Below, piece by piece: positions 17,753 to 27,378 of a stretch of 64,000 nt of DNA (positions within the stretch are counted from its first letter, which is position 1; each line of letters starts with the position of its first letter). Where the stretch lies: positions 1-64,000 of the forward strand of contig DFZN01000032.1 of NCBI GenBank assembly GCA_002382735.1, given 5' to 3'. This DNA comes from a bacterium UBP11_UBA4055. GTDB taxonomy: Bacteria > UBA4055. The translations under genes and the position numbers were made by a program. The notes under the pieces were generated by a model. It was not told the origin of the DNA. It was given only the letters and a program-made list of their open reading frames with translations, and searched no databases.

Positions 17753-17945
17753 GGTTTAATTTTTTAGTAGTTATGCCATTTTATTTTAAGGTTGTCCGGA
17801 TCCTGCCTGCAATACAAGGTCGGTTTTTGTTCAGCTTAGATTTGGCTTCTAAGGCATTTGGATTATTTCTGAATAAAATCTTTGAGCTGCTGTATCGCGG
17901 TTTTCATCTTCTTCCAGAATATAATCATCAAAGGTATCGTCGTTC

Positions 17946-18200
17946 CTACCGAGAAATAACAATCTCGTCTGCATTATAATCGAGGTAATCGCTACTTGAG
18001 AAATAGAATCTGTAAGATCTGATCTTCTTCTTTCCTTCTCCTTCGTTCTCGCTGTAGTGCTTCCGGAATATCTCGAAAAGCTCTTTTTCCTGATCAATTG
18101 CCGGTTTTCTGGTAAATCCGGAAGGCAGTTCGATATTTTGCGGTTCTCTTCCTGTTGTTATGACCTTTATGTAGGCCTCTGTTCTGCTTGCAATATTCAT
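17946..18200 (-). CDS. Small charged protein of unknown function
   Basis: An 84-residue protein starting at the ATG at 18200, which has GGAGG eight bases upstream. It reads MNIASRTEAYIKVITTG, then a Lys/Glu-rich middle (FEIFRKHYSENEGEGKKK) and ends SSSDYLDYNADEIVISR. I do not recognise it. Just past its TAG other frames carry plausible short continuations: acidic DDTFDDYILEEDENRDTA, or MIIFWKKMKTAIQQLKDFIQK. A frameshift that cut the protein short is therefore possible. It lies between the toxin-antitoxin pair and a tRNA gene, a typical place for accessory genes. Confidence 0.5.
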   Translation of the reverse strand: MNIASRTEAYIKVITTGREPQNIELPSGFTRKPAIDQEKELFEIFRKHYSENEGEGKKKIRSYRFYFSSSDYLDYNADEIVISR

Positions 18201-18247
18201 GTTACCTCCAGTTGGTTTTATACTTTTCAAAACCAATATACAACAGG

Positions 18248-18272
18248 AGGCGTGTCAAATCGTGACACGCCT
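18248..18272. repeat. Perfect 10-base inverted repeat upstream of the small gene
   Basis: AGGCGTGTCA (18248-18257) and TGACACGCCT (18263-18272) form a perfect 10-base-pair stem with the loop AATCG. It lies 48 bases upstream of the small leftward gene, and its minus strand contains TTGACA. It could be an operator or a 5' leader hairpin for that gene. On the plus strand only a short TTT follows, so it is a weak terminator at best. Confidence 0.6.
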
Positions 18273-18297
18273 TTAAAAAAAATGAGAAAAATTTCAC

Positions 18298-18328
18298 TTG
18301 CGGACTTTTTATTCTTAATTTATATTTG
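18298..18328 (+). promoter_or_regulatory. Promoter of tRNA-Met
   Basis: TTGCGG at 18298-18303 and TATATT at 18321-18326 are 17 bases apart, and the latter extends to TATATTTG, matching the Bacteroidota -7 element with a TTG 20 bases upstream. The tRNA begins 12 bases after the element. Confidence 0.65.
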
Positions 18329-18339
18329 GTCTCGGTTTC

Positions 18340-18413
18340 GGCGGTATAGCTCAGTTGGTTAGAGCAGTGGAATCATAATCCACGTGTCCGCGGTTCAAAT
18401 CCGTGTACCGCTA
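18340..18413 (+). tRNA. tRNA-Met (anticodon CAT)
   Basis: A 74-base cloverleaf. The acceptor stem pairs GGCGGTA with TACCGCT (one G-U), the D arm is GCTC...GAGC, and the anticodon arm GTGGA / TCCAC encloses ATCATAA with anticodon CAT. The T arm pairs CGCGG with CCGTG around TTCAAAT. CCA is not encoded. The general form resembles Bacteroidota elongator tRNA-Met; a tRNA-Ile with lysidine-modified CAT cannot be fully excluded. A terminator follows. Confidence 0.93.
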
Positions 18414-18420
18414 TATAAAT

Positions 18421-18448
18421 AAAAAACCCCTTTTGATAGGGGTTTTTT
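18421..18448. terminator. Bidirectional rho-independent terminator
   Basis: AAAAAACCCCT (18421-18431) pairs with AGGGGTTTTTT (18438-18448) around the loop TTTGAT. It ends the tRNA transcript from the left and the long riboflavin/phospholipid operon from the right. Confidence 0.92.
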
Positions 18449-18467
18449 GTTTATTATATTTGTTGTT

Positions 18468-19379
18468 TTATTTGTTGATCTTAAATACGACGAACGCTCT
18501 GTTTTCCATTCCGAATATTTTAGCCAGGAACCAAACGACCGGCATGATAAATCTCACCAGTATTTTGTTCAGATTCGACATATAAGTTGTCTTACCGAAA
18601 ATCTCTTTTAGCGGAGATCCGATCTTCTCTTTATGAATTATCGAAAACCCGAGGTCTTTGAACTTTTCAAATGACCTGTTACAGAATTTATATATATGTC
18701 CGTTCGTATTAATACCGTAATTATTCATTCTGTACCCTGTCATATAATCCCCTATCCTTGCAAAAACATGGAACAGGCTCTCCTGAATCGGTGTCTCAAG
18801 AACAAGCAGTCCTCCGGGTTTTAGGATTCTTGCGCATTGCGTGATAAATTCTTTCGGGTGGGGAATGTGCTCGATGAGATTAAGCGCAAAGATCATATCG
18901 AATGAATTATCTTCATAATATCCGTCAACAGTTCCGATCCTTGTTTTATTTCTTTCCCTGTTGGAGTAATTTACAGCTTTCTCGTTAATATCACAGCCTT
19001 CACAATATATCTTCATTTCATCGCAAACATCAATGAAGAAACCGAGACCCGAACCCACATCCAGGATCTTGATCTCGTCCTTAAGTACTTTATTCCCATA
19101 TATTTTCAGCACTTTTTCTATCTGGGACCTGAATCTTTCTTTCTGTCCCTTTTCTTTGCTTAAATATATCTCCTCCCCGAAATAATCGGAGTTGATCATT
19201 TTTTCATAATTTTCATCGGTCAGAGGATCGGCCCAGAGAAGATCGCATTTACTGCATTTCAGCACTGTGTAATTCGAACCTCTGCTGTAAAATTTTCCCT
19301 CGTATTCCTGACCGCACAATTCGCAGTATTTCTGATTATCTTTCAATTTTTTCTCTGAATTATTTTTTACTATTCCCAA
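18468..19379 (-). CDS. Class I SAM methyltransferase with N-terminal zinc ribbon
   Basis: About 303 residues. A zinc ribbon near the N-terminus ([11 protein letters not shown], then [14 protein letters not shown]) precedes a class I SAM-binding domain: [13 protein letters not shown] is motif [17 protein letters not shown] the post-II region and [12 protein letters not shown] the strand 5 region. Methyltransferases of this build usually act on small molecules or sugars. The last 60 residues include a hydrophobic stretch ([18 protein letters not shown]) that may touch the membrane. The start appears to be a TTG overlapping ribBA by 20 bases; a TTG 11 codons later is also possible. It is the last gene of the operon before the terminator. 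Substrate unknown. Confidence 0.85.
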   Translation of the reverse strand: MGIVKNNSEKKLKDNQKYCELCGQEYEGKFYSRGSNYTVLKCSKCDLLWADPLTDENYEKMINSDYFGEEIYLSKEKGQKERFRSQIEKVLKIYGNKVLKDEIKILDVGSGLGFFIDVCDEMKIYCEGCDINEKAVNYSNRERNKTRIGTVDGYYEDNSFDMIFALNLIEHIPHPKEFITQCARILKPGGLLVLETPIQESLFHVFARIGDYMTGYRMNNYGINTNGHIYKFCNRSFEKFKDLGFSIIHKEKIGSPLKEIFGKTTYMSNLNKILVRFIMPVVWFLAKIFGMENRAFVVFKINK

Positions 19380-20568
19380 GTATCAGGTGCCCCATTTTAT
19401 CTCTTTTTGTGGTCAGGTATCTTTCATTTTCCGGACTGCACGATATTTCTATCGGGACTCTTTCCACATTCGACAGTCCGTAGCCGGCAAGACCTACTAT
19501 CTTTTTCGGATTATTCGTCATCAGTCTGATATTCTTTACTCCAAGATCTACCAGAATCTGCGCCCCGATACCGTAATCTCTGAGGTCTGCGGGGTAACCG
19601 AGCTTCTCGTTAGCTTCAACAGTGTCGTATCCGTTATCCTGAAGATGGTAAGCTTTGATCTTTGCCCTTAATCCTATACCTCTACCCTCCTGACGCATAT
19701 AGATAAATACGCCTCTTCCTTCATCTGCGATCATTTTCATGGCTGAATGAAGCTGATCTCCGCAGTCGCATCTTGAGCTGCCGAACACATCGCCTGTGAG
19801 ACACTCGGAGTGGACGCGTACAAGGACCGGTTCGCCGGTATTCACATCGCCCTTTACGAGCGCGATATGCTCCTGTTCGTCAATCTTCGAAATATAATAT
19901 TTTATCTCGAATTCTCCGTAAACTGTCGGCAGCTTAGCCACAGTATCGCACACGACAAGTTTTTCCCTGCTCCTGCGGTATTCAATAATGTCCTTTATCG
20001 TTCCGAGCTTCAATCCGTGTTTTTTCCCGAATTTTACAAGATCGGGAAAGCGTGCCATAGATCCGTCTTCGTTCATGATCTCGCATATTACTCCGGCCGG
20101 GACCAGACCTGCAAGCGACGCCAGATCGACAGCAGCTTCAGTGTGCCCTGCTCTGACGAGCACGCCTCCGTCGCGGGCGATCAGCGGGAACATGTGTCCC
20201 GGACGCGCAAGATCTTCGGGTTTAGTACGCTCATCGATCAGCGCTTTAATAGTTTTGTACCTGTCGAAAGCCGATATTCCGGTAGTCGTACCTATCCTGT
20301 AGTCAACTGAAACAGTAAAATTAGTATGTTTCGATTCAGTATTTTTATCAGTCATAAGATATAGGTTTTTCTTAGCTGCGATCTCTTCCGTTAAGGGCAT
20401 GCATATAAGACCCCTTGCGTTCATAGTCATAAAATTAACGATCTCAGGCGTCGCCATTTCGGCCGCTATAACAAGATCGCCCTCATTCTCCCTGTTCTCA
20501 TCGTCAAGCAGAATGATCATTTTCCCTTGTTTAATGTCATCTGCCAGTTCTTCAACTTTGCTGAACAT
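19360..20568 (-). CDS. ribBA: Bifunctional DHBP synthase / GTP cyclohydrolase II
   Basis: A 402-residue fusion that starts both arms of riboflavin synthesis. Residues about 1-200 are 3,4-dihydroxy-2-butanone-4-phosphate synthase ([21 protein letters not shown] acid motif, shown in part as [23 protein letters not shown]). Residues about 205-402 are GTP cyclohydrolase II, with zinc cysteines in [18 protein letters not shown] and the motif RQEGRGIGL. Both active sites look complete. The gene follows ribE by 2 bases and is cytoplasmic. No FMN riboswitch is seen, because the rib genes are inside a longer operon. Confidence 0.97.
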   Translation of the reverse strand: MFSKVEELADDIKQGKMIILLDDENRENEGDLVIAAEMATPEIVNFMTMNARGLICMPLTEEIAAKKNLYLMTDKNTESKHTNFTVSVDYRIGTTTGISAFDRYKTIKALIDERTKPEDLARPGHMFPLIARDGGVLVRAGHTEAAVDLASLAGLVPAGVICEIMNEDGSMARFPDLVKFGKKHGLKLGTIKDIIEYRRSREKLVVCDTVAKLPTVYGEFEIKYYISKIDEQEHIALVKGDVNTGEPVLVRVHSECLTGDVFGSSRCDCGDQLHSAMKMIADEGRGVFIYMRQEGRGIGLRAKIKAYHLQDNGYDTVEANEKLGYPADLRDYGIGAQILVDLGVKNIRLMTNNPKKIVGLAGYGLSNVERVPIEISCSPENERYLTTKRDKMGHLILGNSKK

Positions 20569-20570
20569 AT

Positions 20571-21203
20571 CTAGTATCCCATATCGTTTAATTTTTCGAT
20601 CGACAGTGAATTTTCACCGGATTTTAAGAGTTTTTCAATATATCTTCCCAGAATATCGGTCTCAATGTTGAGTTTATAGCCCGTTCTCCACCCTCCGGCA
20701 GTTGTTTTATTCTGGGTATGCGGTATAATGGCGACTTTAAATACATTTGTATCTATATCGGCTACAGTCAGGCTTATTCCGTCCAGGCATACCGAACCTT
20801 TCTTCACTATGTAAACTGCAGTTTGAGAATCAGTTCTGATCATGTATTCCGTGCCGTTCGTATTCCTTATCATCCTGATTATCTCGCCTTGTCCGTCAAT
20901 ATGACCCTGAACGATATGACCGCCCAGCCTGTCGCTCACTTTAAGCGCAGGTTCGAGATTGACTTCCGATCCTGTTTTCAGTAAGCTTAAATTAGTTACG
21001 GAAACAGTTTCCCTGACCGCCATGGCTGTAAAGGCTTTTTCAGACACTGTGGTAACAGTAAGACAGACACCGTTCACAGCGATCGAATCATCAACATTCG
21101 TTTCTGCAGCGACCGTTGATGAGCTTATCGTTATCTCGAGACCGTCACCGGCGATCTTAAGATCCTGCACACTTCCTTTTTCTTTAACAAGTCCTGTGAA
21201 CAT
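20571..21203 (-). CDS. ribE: Riboflavin synthase, alpha subunit
   Basis: A 210-residue protein that forms riboflavin from two molecules of 6,7-dimethyl-8-ribityllumazine. The two duplicated lumazine-binding barrels are visible: the first begins [12 protein letters not shown] and has VNGVCLTVT, the second begins [11 protein letters not shown] and has LDGISLTV. Its start overlaps the stop of the aminotransferase gene by one base and its stop is 2 bases from ribBA. Lumazine synthase (ribH) and ribD are not in the window. Confidence 0.96.
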   Translation of the reverse strand: MFTGLVKEKGSVQDLKIAGDGLEITISSSTVAAETNVDDSIAVNGVCLTVTTVSEKAFTAMAVRETVSVTNLSLLKTGSEVNLEPALKVSDRLGGHIVQGHIDGQGEIIRMIRNTNGTEYMIRTDSQTAVYIVKKGSVCLDGISLTVADIDTNVFKVAIIPHTQNKTTAGGWRTGYKLNIETDILGRYIEKLLKSGENSLSIEKLNDMGY

Positions 21204-22564
21204 TACAGATCCGCCTTAAAAAATGACCGTGCCTTCTCAATTGCTTTCTGATCGGCATCGTTATTCATTTTGAAAGCCGACAGTCTCTGCTCAAGAACAG
21301 GGAACTGGCTCTCATGGGTAAATGACACACAGGCTCTTAAACCTTCGGTCTTCTCGCTCCCGGTAGTTTCCAAAGATATAGCACTGACACCATAATATAA
21401 AAGCTCCTCAACAAGATCGGCACCGTCATAACCCGGATACGATATGGTGAAATAAAAACCGTCGGCGACCGGCACATCACCGTCTCTGTCATAAACAATA
21501 GAAAATCCGTGATCTGTGAAGATCCTCTTCATAGCCTTCGCTCTTCCACCATACACCCTGACTTCATCAAGGAAATTGAATTTTCCCTCATTGACAGCCT
21601 TGAGCAGTCCGAAGAGTCCGTACTGGTTCGAATGGCTCACTCCGGAGCTCAAAGAATACATCGCGCCGAAAATGTAAGCATAACCGAAATTATCCGTGTC
21701 AAAATAAGGCCTCAGATTATCCCCTTGAGAATTAAACAGTTTGTCAGGGATCGCGGTCATACCTATCCTCTGACCGGCCAGGCTGAATGATTTCGAACTG
21801 GATATCAGAAGTATGTAATTATCCGTATAATTAGCGACAGTCGGCACAAAGGGCGCTTTACCCGGTACTGAGTAATCTTTTCTGAAATCCATCCCGAAGT
21901 ACGCAAGGTCTTCCATTACTATGGCGTCGTATTTCGTTGCAAGTTCGCCTATTATCTTCAGCTCTTCATCAGTGAAACATATCCATGAGGGATTATTCGG
22001 ATTTGAATAAAGTATAGATGCCACATCGCCCTGTATAAGGTAACTTTCAAGTTTGTTCCTCAGCTTTTCGCCTCTGAAGTTGTAAACATCAAAATGATAT
22101 ATTGACACTCCAAGCGTTTTAGCCTGCTTTTTATTCACCGGAAAACCCGGATCTATAAAAAGTATTTTATTCTTATTTTTATGCCTTCTTGTTGTTACCA
22201 TCATAGCCATATAACAACCCTGCATCGATCCTACTGTGGGAAAGCAGCTTGCAGGACTTATATCAATATTCATAAAGTTCTTTACGAACAGCGATATTTC
22301 GGTCTTCAGCTGAGGTATTCCGTCAAAGGGCGGATATTGTGATCCGACACCTTTTTTCAAAGCTTCTATCTCGCTGTCAATCGCAATCTGAGGAGGGTTT
22401 AAACCCGGGCTGCCCATTTCCATTCTGATGAATTTCTCGCCCGTGGCCGACTCAATGTTATTCACTAACCTGTTGAGTTCTCTTATTGATCCGAGACCTA
22501 CACTTTTCAGACCGCTTTCTTTTATCTTTTCTTTCACTAAATCGAAATTTATTGGCGTGTCCAT
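21203..22564 (-). CDS. PLP-dependent aminotransferase, class I/II
   Basis: A 453-residue fold-type I aminotransferase. The N-terminal arm ends in MEMGSPGLNPPQIA, the substrate and phosphate region has SNPNNPSW, the cofactor Asp is in VMEDLAYFGMD, and the PLP lysine is in ISSSKSFSLAGQRIGM. The protein is longer than the usual 390-400 residues because of additions in the middle and near the C-terminus. It is embedded between pssA and ribE in a tight operon. The amino acid it acts on cannot be told from sequence. Confidence 0.88.
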   Translation of the reverse strand: MDTPINFDLVKEKIKESGLKSVGLGSIRELNRLVNNIESATGEKFIRMEMGSPGLNPPQIAIDSEIEALKKGVGSQYPPFDGIPQLKTEISLFVKNFMNIDISPASCFPTVGSMQGCYMAMMVTTRRHKNKNKILFIDPGFPVNKKQAKTLGVSIYHFDVYNFRGEKLRNKLESYLIQGDVASILYSNPNNPSWICFTDEELKIIGELATKYDAIVMEDLAYFGMDFRKDYSVPGKAPFVPTVANYTDNYILLISSSKSFSLAGQRIGMTAIPDKLFNSQGDNLRPYFDTDNFGYAYIFGAMYSLSSGVSHSNQYGLFGLLKAVNEGKFNFLDEVRVYGGRAKAMKRIFTDHGFSIVYDRDGDVPVADGFYFTISYPGYDGADLVEELLYYGVSAISLETTGSEKTEGLRACVSFTHESQFPVLEQRLSAFKMNNDADQKAIEKARSFFKADL

Positions 22565-22567
22565 TGC

Positions 22568-23332
22568 TTATTCTCCTTCATTTTCTTCTTCAACTTCTTT
22601 TTTTGTCATCTGCACGAAACTGTAGAACAGACCCGATAATACAAAAATCAGCATGACGGGGAAAAGCAGAGACATTTTAAATTTGACTATTAGCAAAACA
22701 AATAGAACCACGAACAGGATCTTCAGATTTCTGAAAATAAAATTCTCACCTTTTCTGAACATCGTTGAAAAACTTGGATATGTGACCCTTGATATCATGA
22801 GATATGAAACTGCAAGAGAGGTTGTTGTAAGCCATTTGAAGTGTTTTATCTCACTATACTGCTCAAGCTCAAACAGCACGAACGACACTATAGTTATCGC
22901 AGCCGCGGGTGAAGGCAGTCCGCTGAAAGCTCCTTTGACTTCAGGATCTACAAGCTCGGCGTTGAATCTGGCCAATCTTATGCCGGCAAAGAGAAGGGGA
23001 AAAAAAGAAAAGATCAGTATCATATGACCCAGATCTTCCAGTCCCGGATATCTGCTTATATATACATTTTTATAAAGCATGAACATCATTACCGATGGAG
23101 CCGCACCGAAAGTGATCACATCAGCCAGAGAATCGAACTCAGTACCGAAATCTGAAGTGCTTTTTACGAGCCTGGCCACTTTTCCATCGAACGCATCACA
23201 GACCGCCCCGAACAGAACGAAGTAACATGCCCACAGATAATTCCCGTTTATTGATGTAACAATCGACCAGAAACCGAAGAACATATTTCCGATTGTCAGT
23301 GAATTCGGAAAGATAGACAACTTTTTACCCAT
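22568..23332 (-). CDS. pssA: CDP-diacylglycerol-serine O-phosphatidyltransferase
   Basis: A 254-residue integral membrane enzyme that makes phosphatidylserine from CDP-diacylglycerol and serine. The CDP-alcohol phosphatidyltransferase motif is complete: D-A-F-D-G-K-V-A-R followed by G-T-E-F-D-S-L-A-D. Six or more hydrophobic segments follow. It lies 11 bases after psd, whose product decarboxylates phosphatidylserine, so together they make phosphatidylethanolamine. The C-terminus is short and acidic (KKEVEEENEGE). Confidence 0.96.
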   Translation of the reverse strand: MGKKLSIFPNSLTIGNMFFGFWSIVTSINGNYLWACYFVLFGAVCDAFDGKVARLVKSTSDFGTEFDSLADVITFGAAPSVMMFMLYKNVYISRYPGLEDLGHMILIFSFFPLLFAGIRLARFNAELVDPEVKGAFSGLPSPAAAITIVSFVLFELEQYSEIKHFKWLTTTSLAVSYLMISRVTYPSFSTMFRKGENFIFRNLKILFVVLFVLLIVKFKMSLLFPVMLIFVLSGLFYSFVQMTKKEVEEENEGE

Positions 23333-23343
23333 TTATTATCCTT

Positions 23344-24027
23344 TTACTGAAAAAATTCCCCGATGACCGTTTCGCCGGCTTTTACTCTGTCGCCGATCCT
23401 TACTTTGAGCTCGCAGTTTATCGGAAGTATCAGATCAACCCTTGATCCGAATTTTATTATACCGAGTTTGTGTCCCTGCTCGACTTCATCTCCCACATCT
23501 GCGTAGCAGACTATCCTCCGAGCTACAAGCCCGGCTATCTGTTTCACGGTAACGCGGTTCTTGCCTGAAAGAATACCGATCACTGCCTGCTCATTGAACT
23601 CGGAAGCTTTATCATTCCAGGCCGCCATGAATTTACCCTTCTTGTAGTTAACATATTCGACTTTCCCTTTTACGGGATACCTGTTCACATGAACATCGAA
23701 TACGCTCATAAAGATCGAAACGATTTGAGATTCCTCCATTCTATATTCTTCGTCAAGGTACATTTCCGCCTTGACCACTTTTCCGTCTGCCGGTGATATT
23801 ATAGCTCTTGAATTCTCTTCTTCGAGATCAATGAATCTGTCAGGGTCCCTGAAGAAGAAGAAAGAGAATGCGAATACAACAATTGAAAATGCCGCGCAGG
23901 CAATTATCATATAGAGCAGATACTCGTGAAACTTCCACTGCACCAGAACGAGCACCCATGCTCCAAGTGCGACGAGGAGCAGCTTTTTTATCACACTTCC
24001 GCTACCGGCGGCCAGTTTATAACCCAT
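23344..24027 (-). CDS. psd: Phosphatidylserine decarboxylase proenzyme
   Basis: A 227-residue short-form decarboxylase. It is made as a proenzyme that cuts itself at the Gly-Ser bond in IIKFGSRVDL (near residue 198-199), turning the serine into the pyruvoyl cofactor. Two hydrophobic segments at the N-terminus (LLLVALGAWVLVLVQW, MIIACAAFSIVVFAFSFF) anchor it. Other marks are ISPADGKVV and FMSVFDVHVNR. The short length and FGS motif match the archaeal/Bacteroidota form. It is encoded between htrA and pssA. Confidence 0.95.
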   Translation of the reverse strand: MGYKLAAGSGSVIKKLLLVALGAWVLVLVQWKFHEYLLYMIIACAAFSIVVFAFSFFFFRDPDRFIDLEEENSRAIISPADGKVVKAEMYLDEEYRMEESQIVSIFMSVFDVHVNRYPVKGKVEYVNYKKGKFMAAWNDKASEFNEQAVIGILSGKNRVTVKQIAGLVARRIVCYADVGDEVEQGHKLGIIKFGSRVDLILPINCELKVRIGDRVKAGETVIGEFFQ

Positions 24028-24046
24028 TTAATTCTCCTTGTCCCCG

Positions 24047-25219
24047 TTATTTATATGATTCGAGTGTCATTGTAAGCTTTTTATATTCGCCTTCCCTGTA
24101 AACGACAAACTCAACCTTATCCCCAACTTTATAGTCCTTTATTTCAAAAAGTGCTTTGCCCATGTCATTAAATGAATTGATCTTAACATTGTCCACAGCT
24201 ATAATAATGTCCTCCTTCCTGAATCCTGCCCTCTCTGCAGGACTGTTATTTTGTATCTCGAGAAGCACGACACCTTTAACATCATCTTTGTCTTCGTTGT
24301 TCCTTTCTTTAAAGTTCACGGGGTTTGTGCCGGATACTTTAGCAAAACCGAAATAGAAATTCCTGTCGATCACGCCTTTCTCGATCAGTGTCGAGGCAAT
24401 GTTTCTCACTTTGCTGATCGGTATCGCGAAACCTATGCCTATGCTGCCTCCTGTCCCTGCCGAATAGATCATTGTGTTCATTCCTACAACTTCTCCCCTT
24501 GCGTTGACAAGCGGACCGCCGGAGTTTCCCGGATTGATTGAAGCGTCAGTCTGTATCATGCTTTCGTAAAAATGCCTGTCGGTTGTGTTGAACCCGAAAT
24601 TTATCTTGAGCCCGGACACGACGCCTACAGTTATCAATGGATTATTGACATATTCGAACAGTCCGTAAGGATTTCCGAAAGCTATTACCCACTCACCTCT
24701 CGAAAGCTCTTTATCGTCACCCATTTTTACGAACTCGTGATCTTTTACATCTATTTTCAGTACCGCGATGTCGCTTCTTTCGTCCGATCCGATTATTTCG
24801 GCCTCGTATTCTTTCCCTTCGGTGGTTGTTACGATAATTCTCTGACCGTTCTTGATAACATGGTGGTTCGTGACAAGATAACCGTCGGGCGTGTAAACGA
24901 AGCCGCTGCCCATACTGGGAACTATCCTGTTAGTATATTGGGGCGGAAAGAAATTCGAGAAGAAAGGATCGTTGTCAAAGATCGTTTTTACTTTTTCTTT
25001 CTTTTCCTTCAAAACATTAATACCAACAACTGCCGGGCTGACCTCCTTTACGGCTGTAGTGATCGCACTTTCCCTGTCCGAATTGATCGCGTCGGATATT
25101 GTATTGAAATTCCTACCGCCTGCAGAAATTATGTTCTTACTCATCATAAAAAAAGTGATTATCGCCGTTATGAGAAGACCTGTCAAAATACCGTGTATGA
25201 AATATTTGAAACCCTGCAT
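24047..25219 (-). CDS. htrA: HtrA/Deg-family periplasmic serine protease
   Basis: A 390-residue envelope protease or chaperone for misfolded proteins. An N-terminal hydrophobic anchor (about 10-26) precedes a trypsin-like domain with a complete triad: His120 in TNHHVIKNG, Asp150 in SDIAVL and Ser233 in GNSGGPL. A single PDZ domain occupies about residues 290-388 (ERAGFRKEDIIIAVDN), so it is DegS-like in layout. It is the first gene of the leftward operon that runs to 18468. Its promoter must lie in the 158-base gap shared with divergent hutU. Confidence 0.95.
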   Translation of the reverse strand: MQGFKYFIHGILTGLLITAIITFFMMSKNIISAGGRNFNTISDAINSDRESAITTAVKEVSPAVVGINVLKEKKEKVKTIFDNDPFFSNFFPPQYTNRIVPSMGSGFVYTPDGYLVTNHHVIKNGQRIIVTTTEGKEYEAEIIGSDERSDIAVLKIDVKDHEFVKMGDDKELSRGEWVIAFGNPYGLFEYVNNPLITVGVVSGLKINFGFNTTDRHFYESMIQTDASINPGNSGGPLVNARGEVVGMNTMIYSAGTGGSIGIGFAIPISKVRNIASTLIEKGVIDRNFYFGFAKVSGTNPVNFKERNNEDKDDVKGVVLLEIQNNSPAERAGFRKEDIIIAVDNVKINSFNDMGKALFEIKDYKVGDKVEFVVYREGEYKKLTMTLESYK

Positions 25220-25377
25220 TCCGCTTTCGTTACCCCCATTAATCTACAAAGGGTTAAATATAAGTTCCGGTGGCAATTTATTCAATAAGAAAATCAACAA
25301 TGTTTTAGCTAAAAATAATTTTGGTAATTCATAAAGTTTTTATTTAAATTTAAACAAAAAATTAGCAGGAGACTCTA

Positions 25378-27378
25378 ATGAAGAAGGATTTTAAAACGCA
25401 AATTCTCGAAGGAATACCCGAAAAACTCCCGGAACTTCAGCCTTACGACAAGAACATAAACCACGCGCCGAGGAGAAAGGATATACTCACGAGAGAAGAA
25501 AAAAAGCTCGCGCTGAAAAATGCTCTGAGGTATTTCGATAAGAAACATCATAAAACTCTCGCACCGGAATTTCTCGAAGAGCTTAAGTCTTACGGCAGAA
25601 TTTATATGTACCGTTTAATGCCCGATTATAAAATTTTTGCCCGCCCGATAGACGAATTTCCTTACAAGTCTAAGCAGGCGGCTGCGATCATGCTCATGCT
25701 TTCCAATAATCTGGACCACGCTGTGGCTCAGCACCCGCACGAACTGATCACCTACGGCGGCAACGGAGCCGTTTTCCAGAACTGGGCACAGTACAGACTG
25801 ACTATGAAATACCTTGCCGAAATGAACGATGAGCAGACGCTTGTGCTTTACTCAGGCCATCCGATGGGACTTTTCCCTTCACACAAGGATGCGCCGAGGG
25901 TCGTTGTTACCAACGGAATGGTGATACCAAATTATTCAAGCCCCGACCACTGGGAAAAGTTCAATGCGCTCGGAGTGTCGCAGTACGGTCAGATGACAGC
26001 AGGTTCTTTTATGTATATCGGACCTCAGGGCATCGTCCACGGCACTACCATCACTGTACTCAATGCAGGCAGGATGATCGGGAAATCGGGACTGGGCGGA
26101 AAACTGTTCGTTTCGTCAGGACTTGGCGGAATGAGCGGAGCCCAGGCGAAAGCGGCAGTGATAGCCGGAGCGATCGGGGTTATAGCAGAGATTAACCCCA
26201 AAGCTGTCCGCACAAGACATTCTCAGGGCTGGGTCGATGAGGTTTATGACGACCTCGGCAAGCTTCTTAAGAGGATCGAGAAAGCCAAAAAGAATAAAGA
26301 AGCGGTCTCACTGGCATATCAGGGCAACATAGTCGATCTATGGGAAAAGTTCGTCAAAGAGGGAATGAACGCCGAGCTCGGATCAGACCAGACCTCACTT
26401 CACAATCCGTGGGCGGGCGGATATTACCCTGCCGGACTTTCATACGAAGAATCAAATAAAATGATGGCTGAAGAACCTGCAAAATTCAAAAAGAAAGTTC
26501 AGGAAAGCCTTAAAAGGCAGGTGAAGGCTATAAACGAACTTACAGGGAAGGGGATGTATTTCTTTGATTACGGTAACGCTTTTCTGCTGGAATCTTCGAG
26601 AGCCGGAGCCGACATAATGAAAAAGGACGGAACTTTCAGATATCCTTCTTATGTTCAGGACATTATGGGCCCGATGTGTTTCGATTACGGATTCGGTCCT
26701 TTCAGGTGGGTATGCACTTCATCTAAGCCGGAAGATCTTGATAAGACAGACATGATAGCTTTGAAAGTTCTGGAAAAACTCGCAAAAAAAGCGCCTGCGG
26801 AGATCTCTCAGCAGATGCAGGATAATATAAAGTGGATCAGGGAAGCAAAGACAAACAAACTCGTTGTCGGTTCGCAGGCGAGGATCCTGTACGCCGATGC
26901 ACAGGGCCGTATCGAAATTGCGAAGGCCTTCAATACTGCGATTAACAAAGGTGAAATATCAGCGCCGGTCGTGCTCGGGCGCGACCATCACGATGTTTCG
27001 GGGACAGATTCACCGTACAGGGAAACATCGAACATATACGACGGATCGCAGTTTACCGCCGATATGGCTATTCAGAATGTTATAGGCGACTCTTTCAGAG
27101 GGGCGACATGGGTCTCGATCCATAACGGCGGCGGCGTCGGCTGGGGCGAGGTCATCAACGGCGGCTTCGGAATGGTCTTAGACGGCTCGAAAGATGCTGA
27201 AAGAAGACTCAAGTCCATGCTCTTCTGGGATGTGAACAACGGTATTACAAGACGCAGCTGGGCAAGGAACGGGGGAGCCGTCTTTGCGATAAAACGAGCT
27301 ATGGAAGCGAATCCTGAGCTCAAGGTCACACTGCCGAATTTTGCTGACGAAAAACTCATTAACGGACTGGTAAAGTGA
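25378..27378 (+). CDS. hutU: Urocanate hydratase, long form
   Basis: A 666-residue urocanase, converting urocanate to imidazolone propionate in histidine breakdown using tightly bound NAD. The NAD loop is seen in SSGLGGMSGAQAKAAVIAG (residues about 240-260), and the conserved active-site stretch in YAGHPMG-like YSGHPMGLFPSH and IGPQGIVHGTT. The family average in many bacteria is about 555 residues; this is the longer form also seen in animals and some bacteria. A CAGGAGA ribosome site precedes the ATG. No hutH, hutI or hutG is in the window; the only operon partner is the PatB-type lyase, whose GTG start overlaps this stop. Confidence 0.96.
   Translation: MKKDFKTQILEGIPEKLPELQPYDKNINHAPRRKDILTREEKKLALKNALRYFDKKHHKTLAPEFLEELKSYGRIYMYRLMPDYKIFARPIDEFPYKSKQAAAIMLMLSNNLDHAVAQHPHELITYGGNGAVFQNWAQYRLTMKYLAEMNDEQTLVLYSGHPMGLFPSHKDAPRVVVTNGMVIPNYSSPDHWEKFNALGVSQYGQMTAGSFMYIGPQGIVHGTTITVLNAGRMIGKSGLGGKLFVSSGLGGMSGAQAKAAVIAGAIGVIAEINPKAVRTRHSQGWVDEVYDDLGKLLKRIEKAKKNKEAVSLAYQGNIVDLWEKFVKEGMNAELGSDQTSLHNPWAGGYYPAGLSYEESNKMMAEEPAKFKKKVQESLKRQVKAINELTGKGMYFFDYGNAFLLESSRAGADIMKKDGTFRYPSYVQDIMGPMCFDYGFGPFRWVCTSSKPEDLDKTDMIALKVLEKLAKKAPAEISQQMQDNIKWIREAKTNKLVVGSQARILYADAQGRIEIAKAFNTAINKGEISAPVVLGRDHHDVSGTDSPYRETSNIYDGSQFTADMAIQNVIGDSFRGATWVSIHNGGGVGWGEVINGGFGMVLDGSKDAERRLKSMLFWDVNNGITRRSWARNGGAVFAIKRAMEANPELKVTLPNFADEKLINGLVK

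Noticed and set aside
18248..18272. Inverted repeat as a rho-independent terminator for the toxin-antitoxin operon
   Set aside because: It is about 500 bases past the toxin stop and is followed by only three T bases on the plus strand.
18340..18413. tRNA-Ile (CAU, lysidine-modified)
   Set aside because: The body sequence is closer to Bacteroidota elongator tRNA-Met, and the acceptor stem does not have the tRNA-Ile2 pattern; not fully excluded.
20569..21210. FMN riboswitch before the riboflavin genes
   Set aside because: The genes are inside an operon with 0-2 base gaps, leaving no room for a leader.
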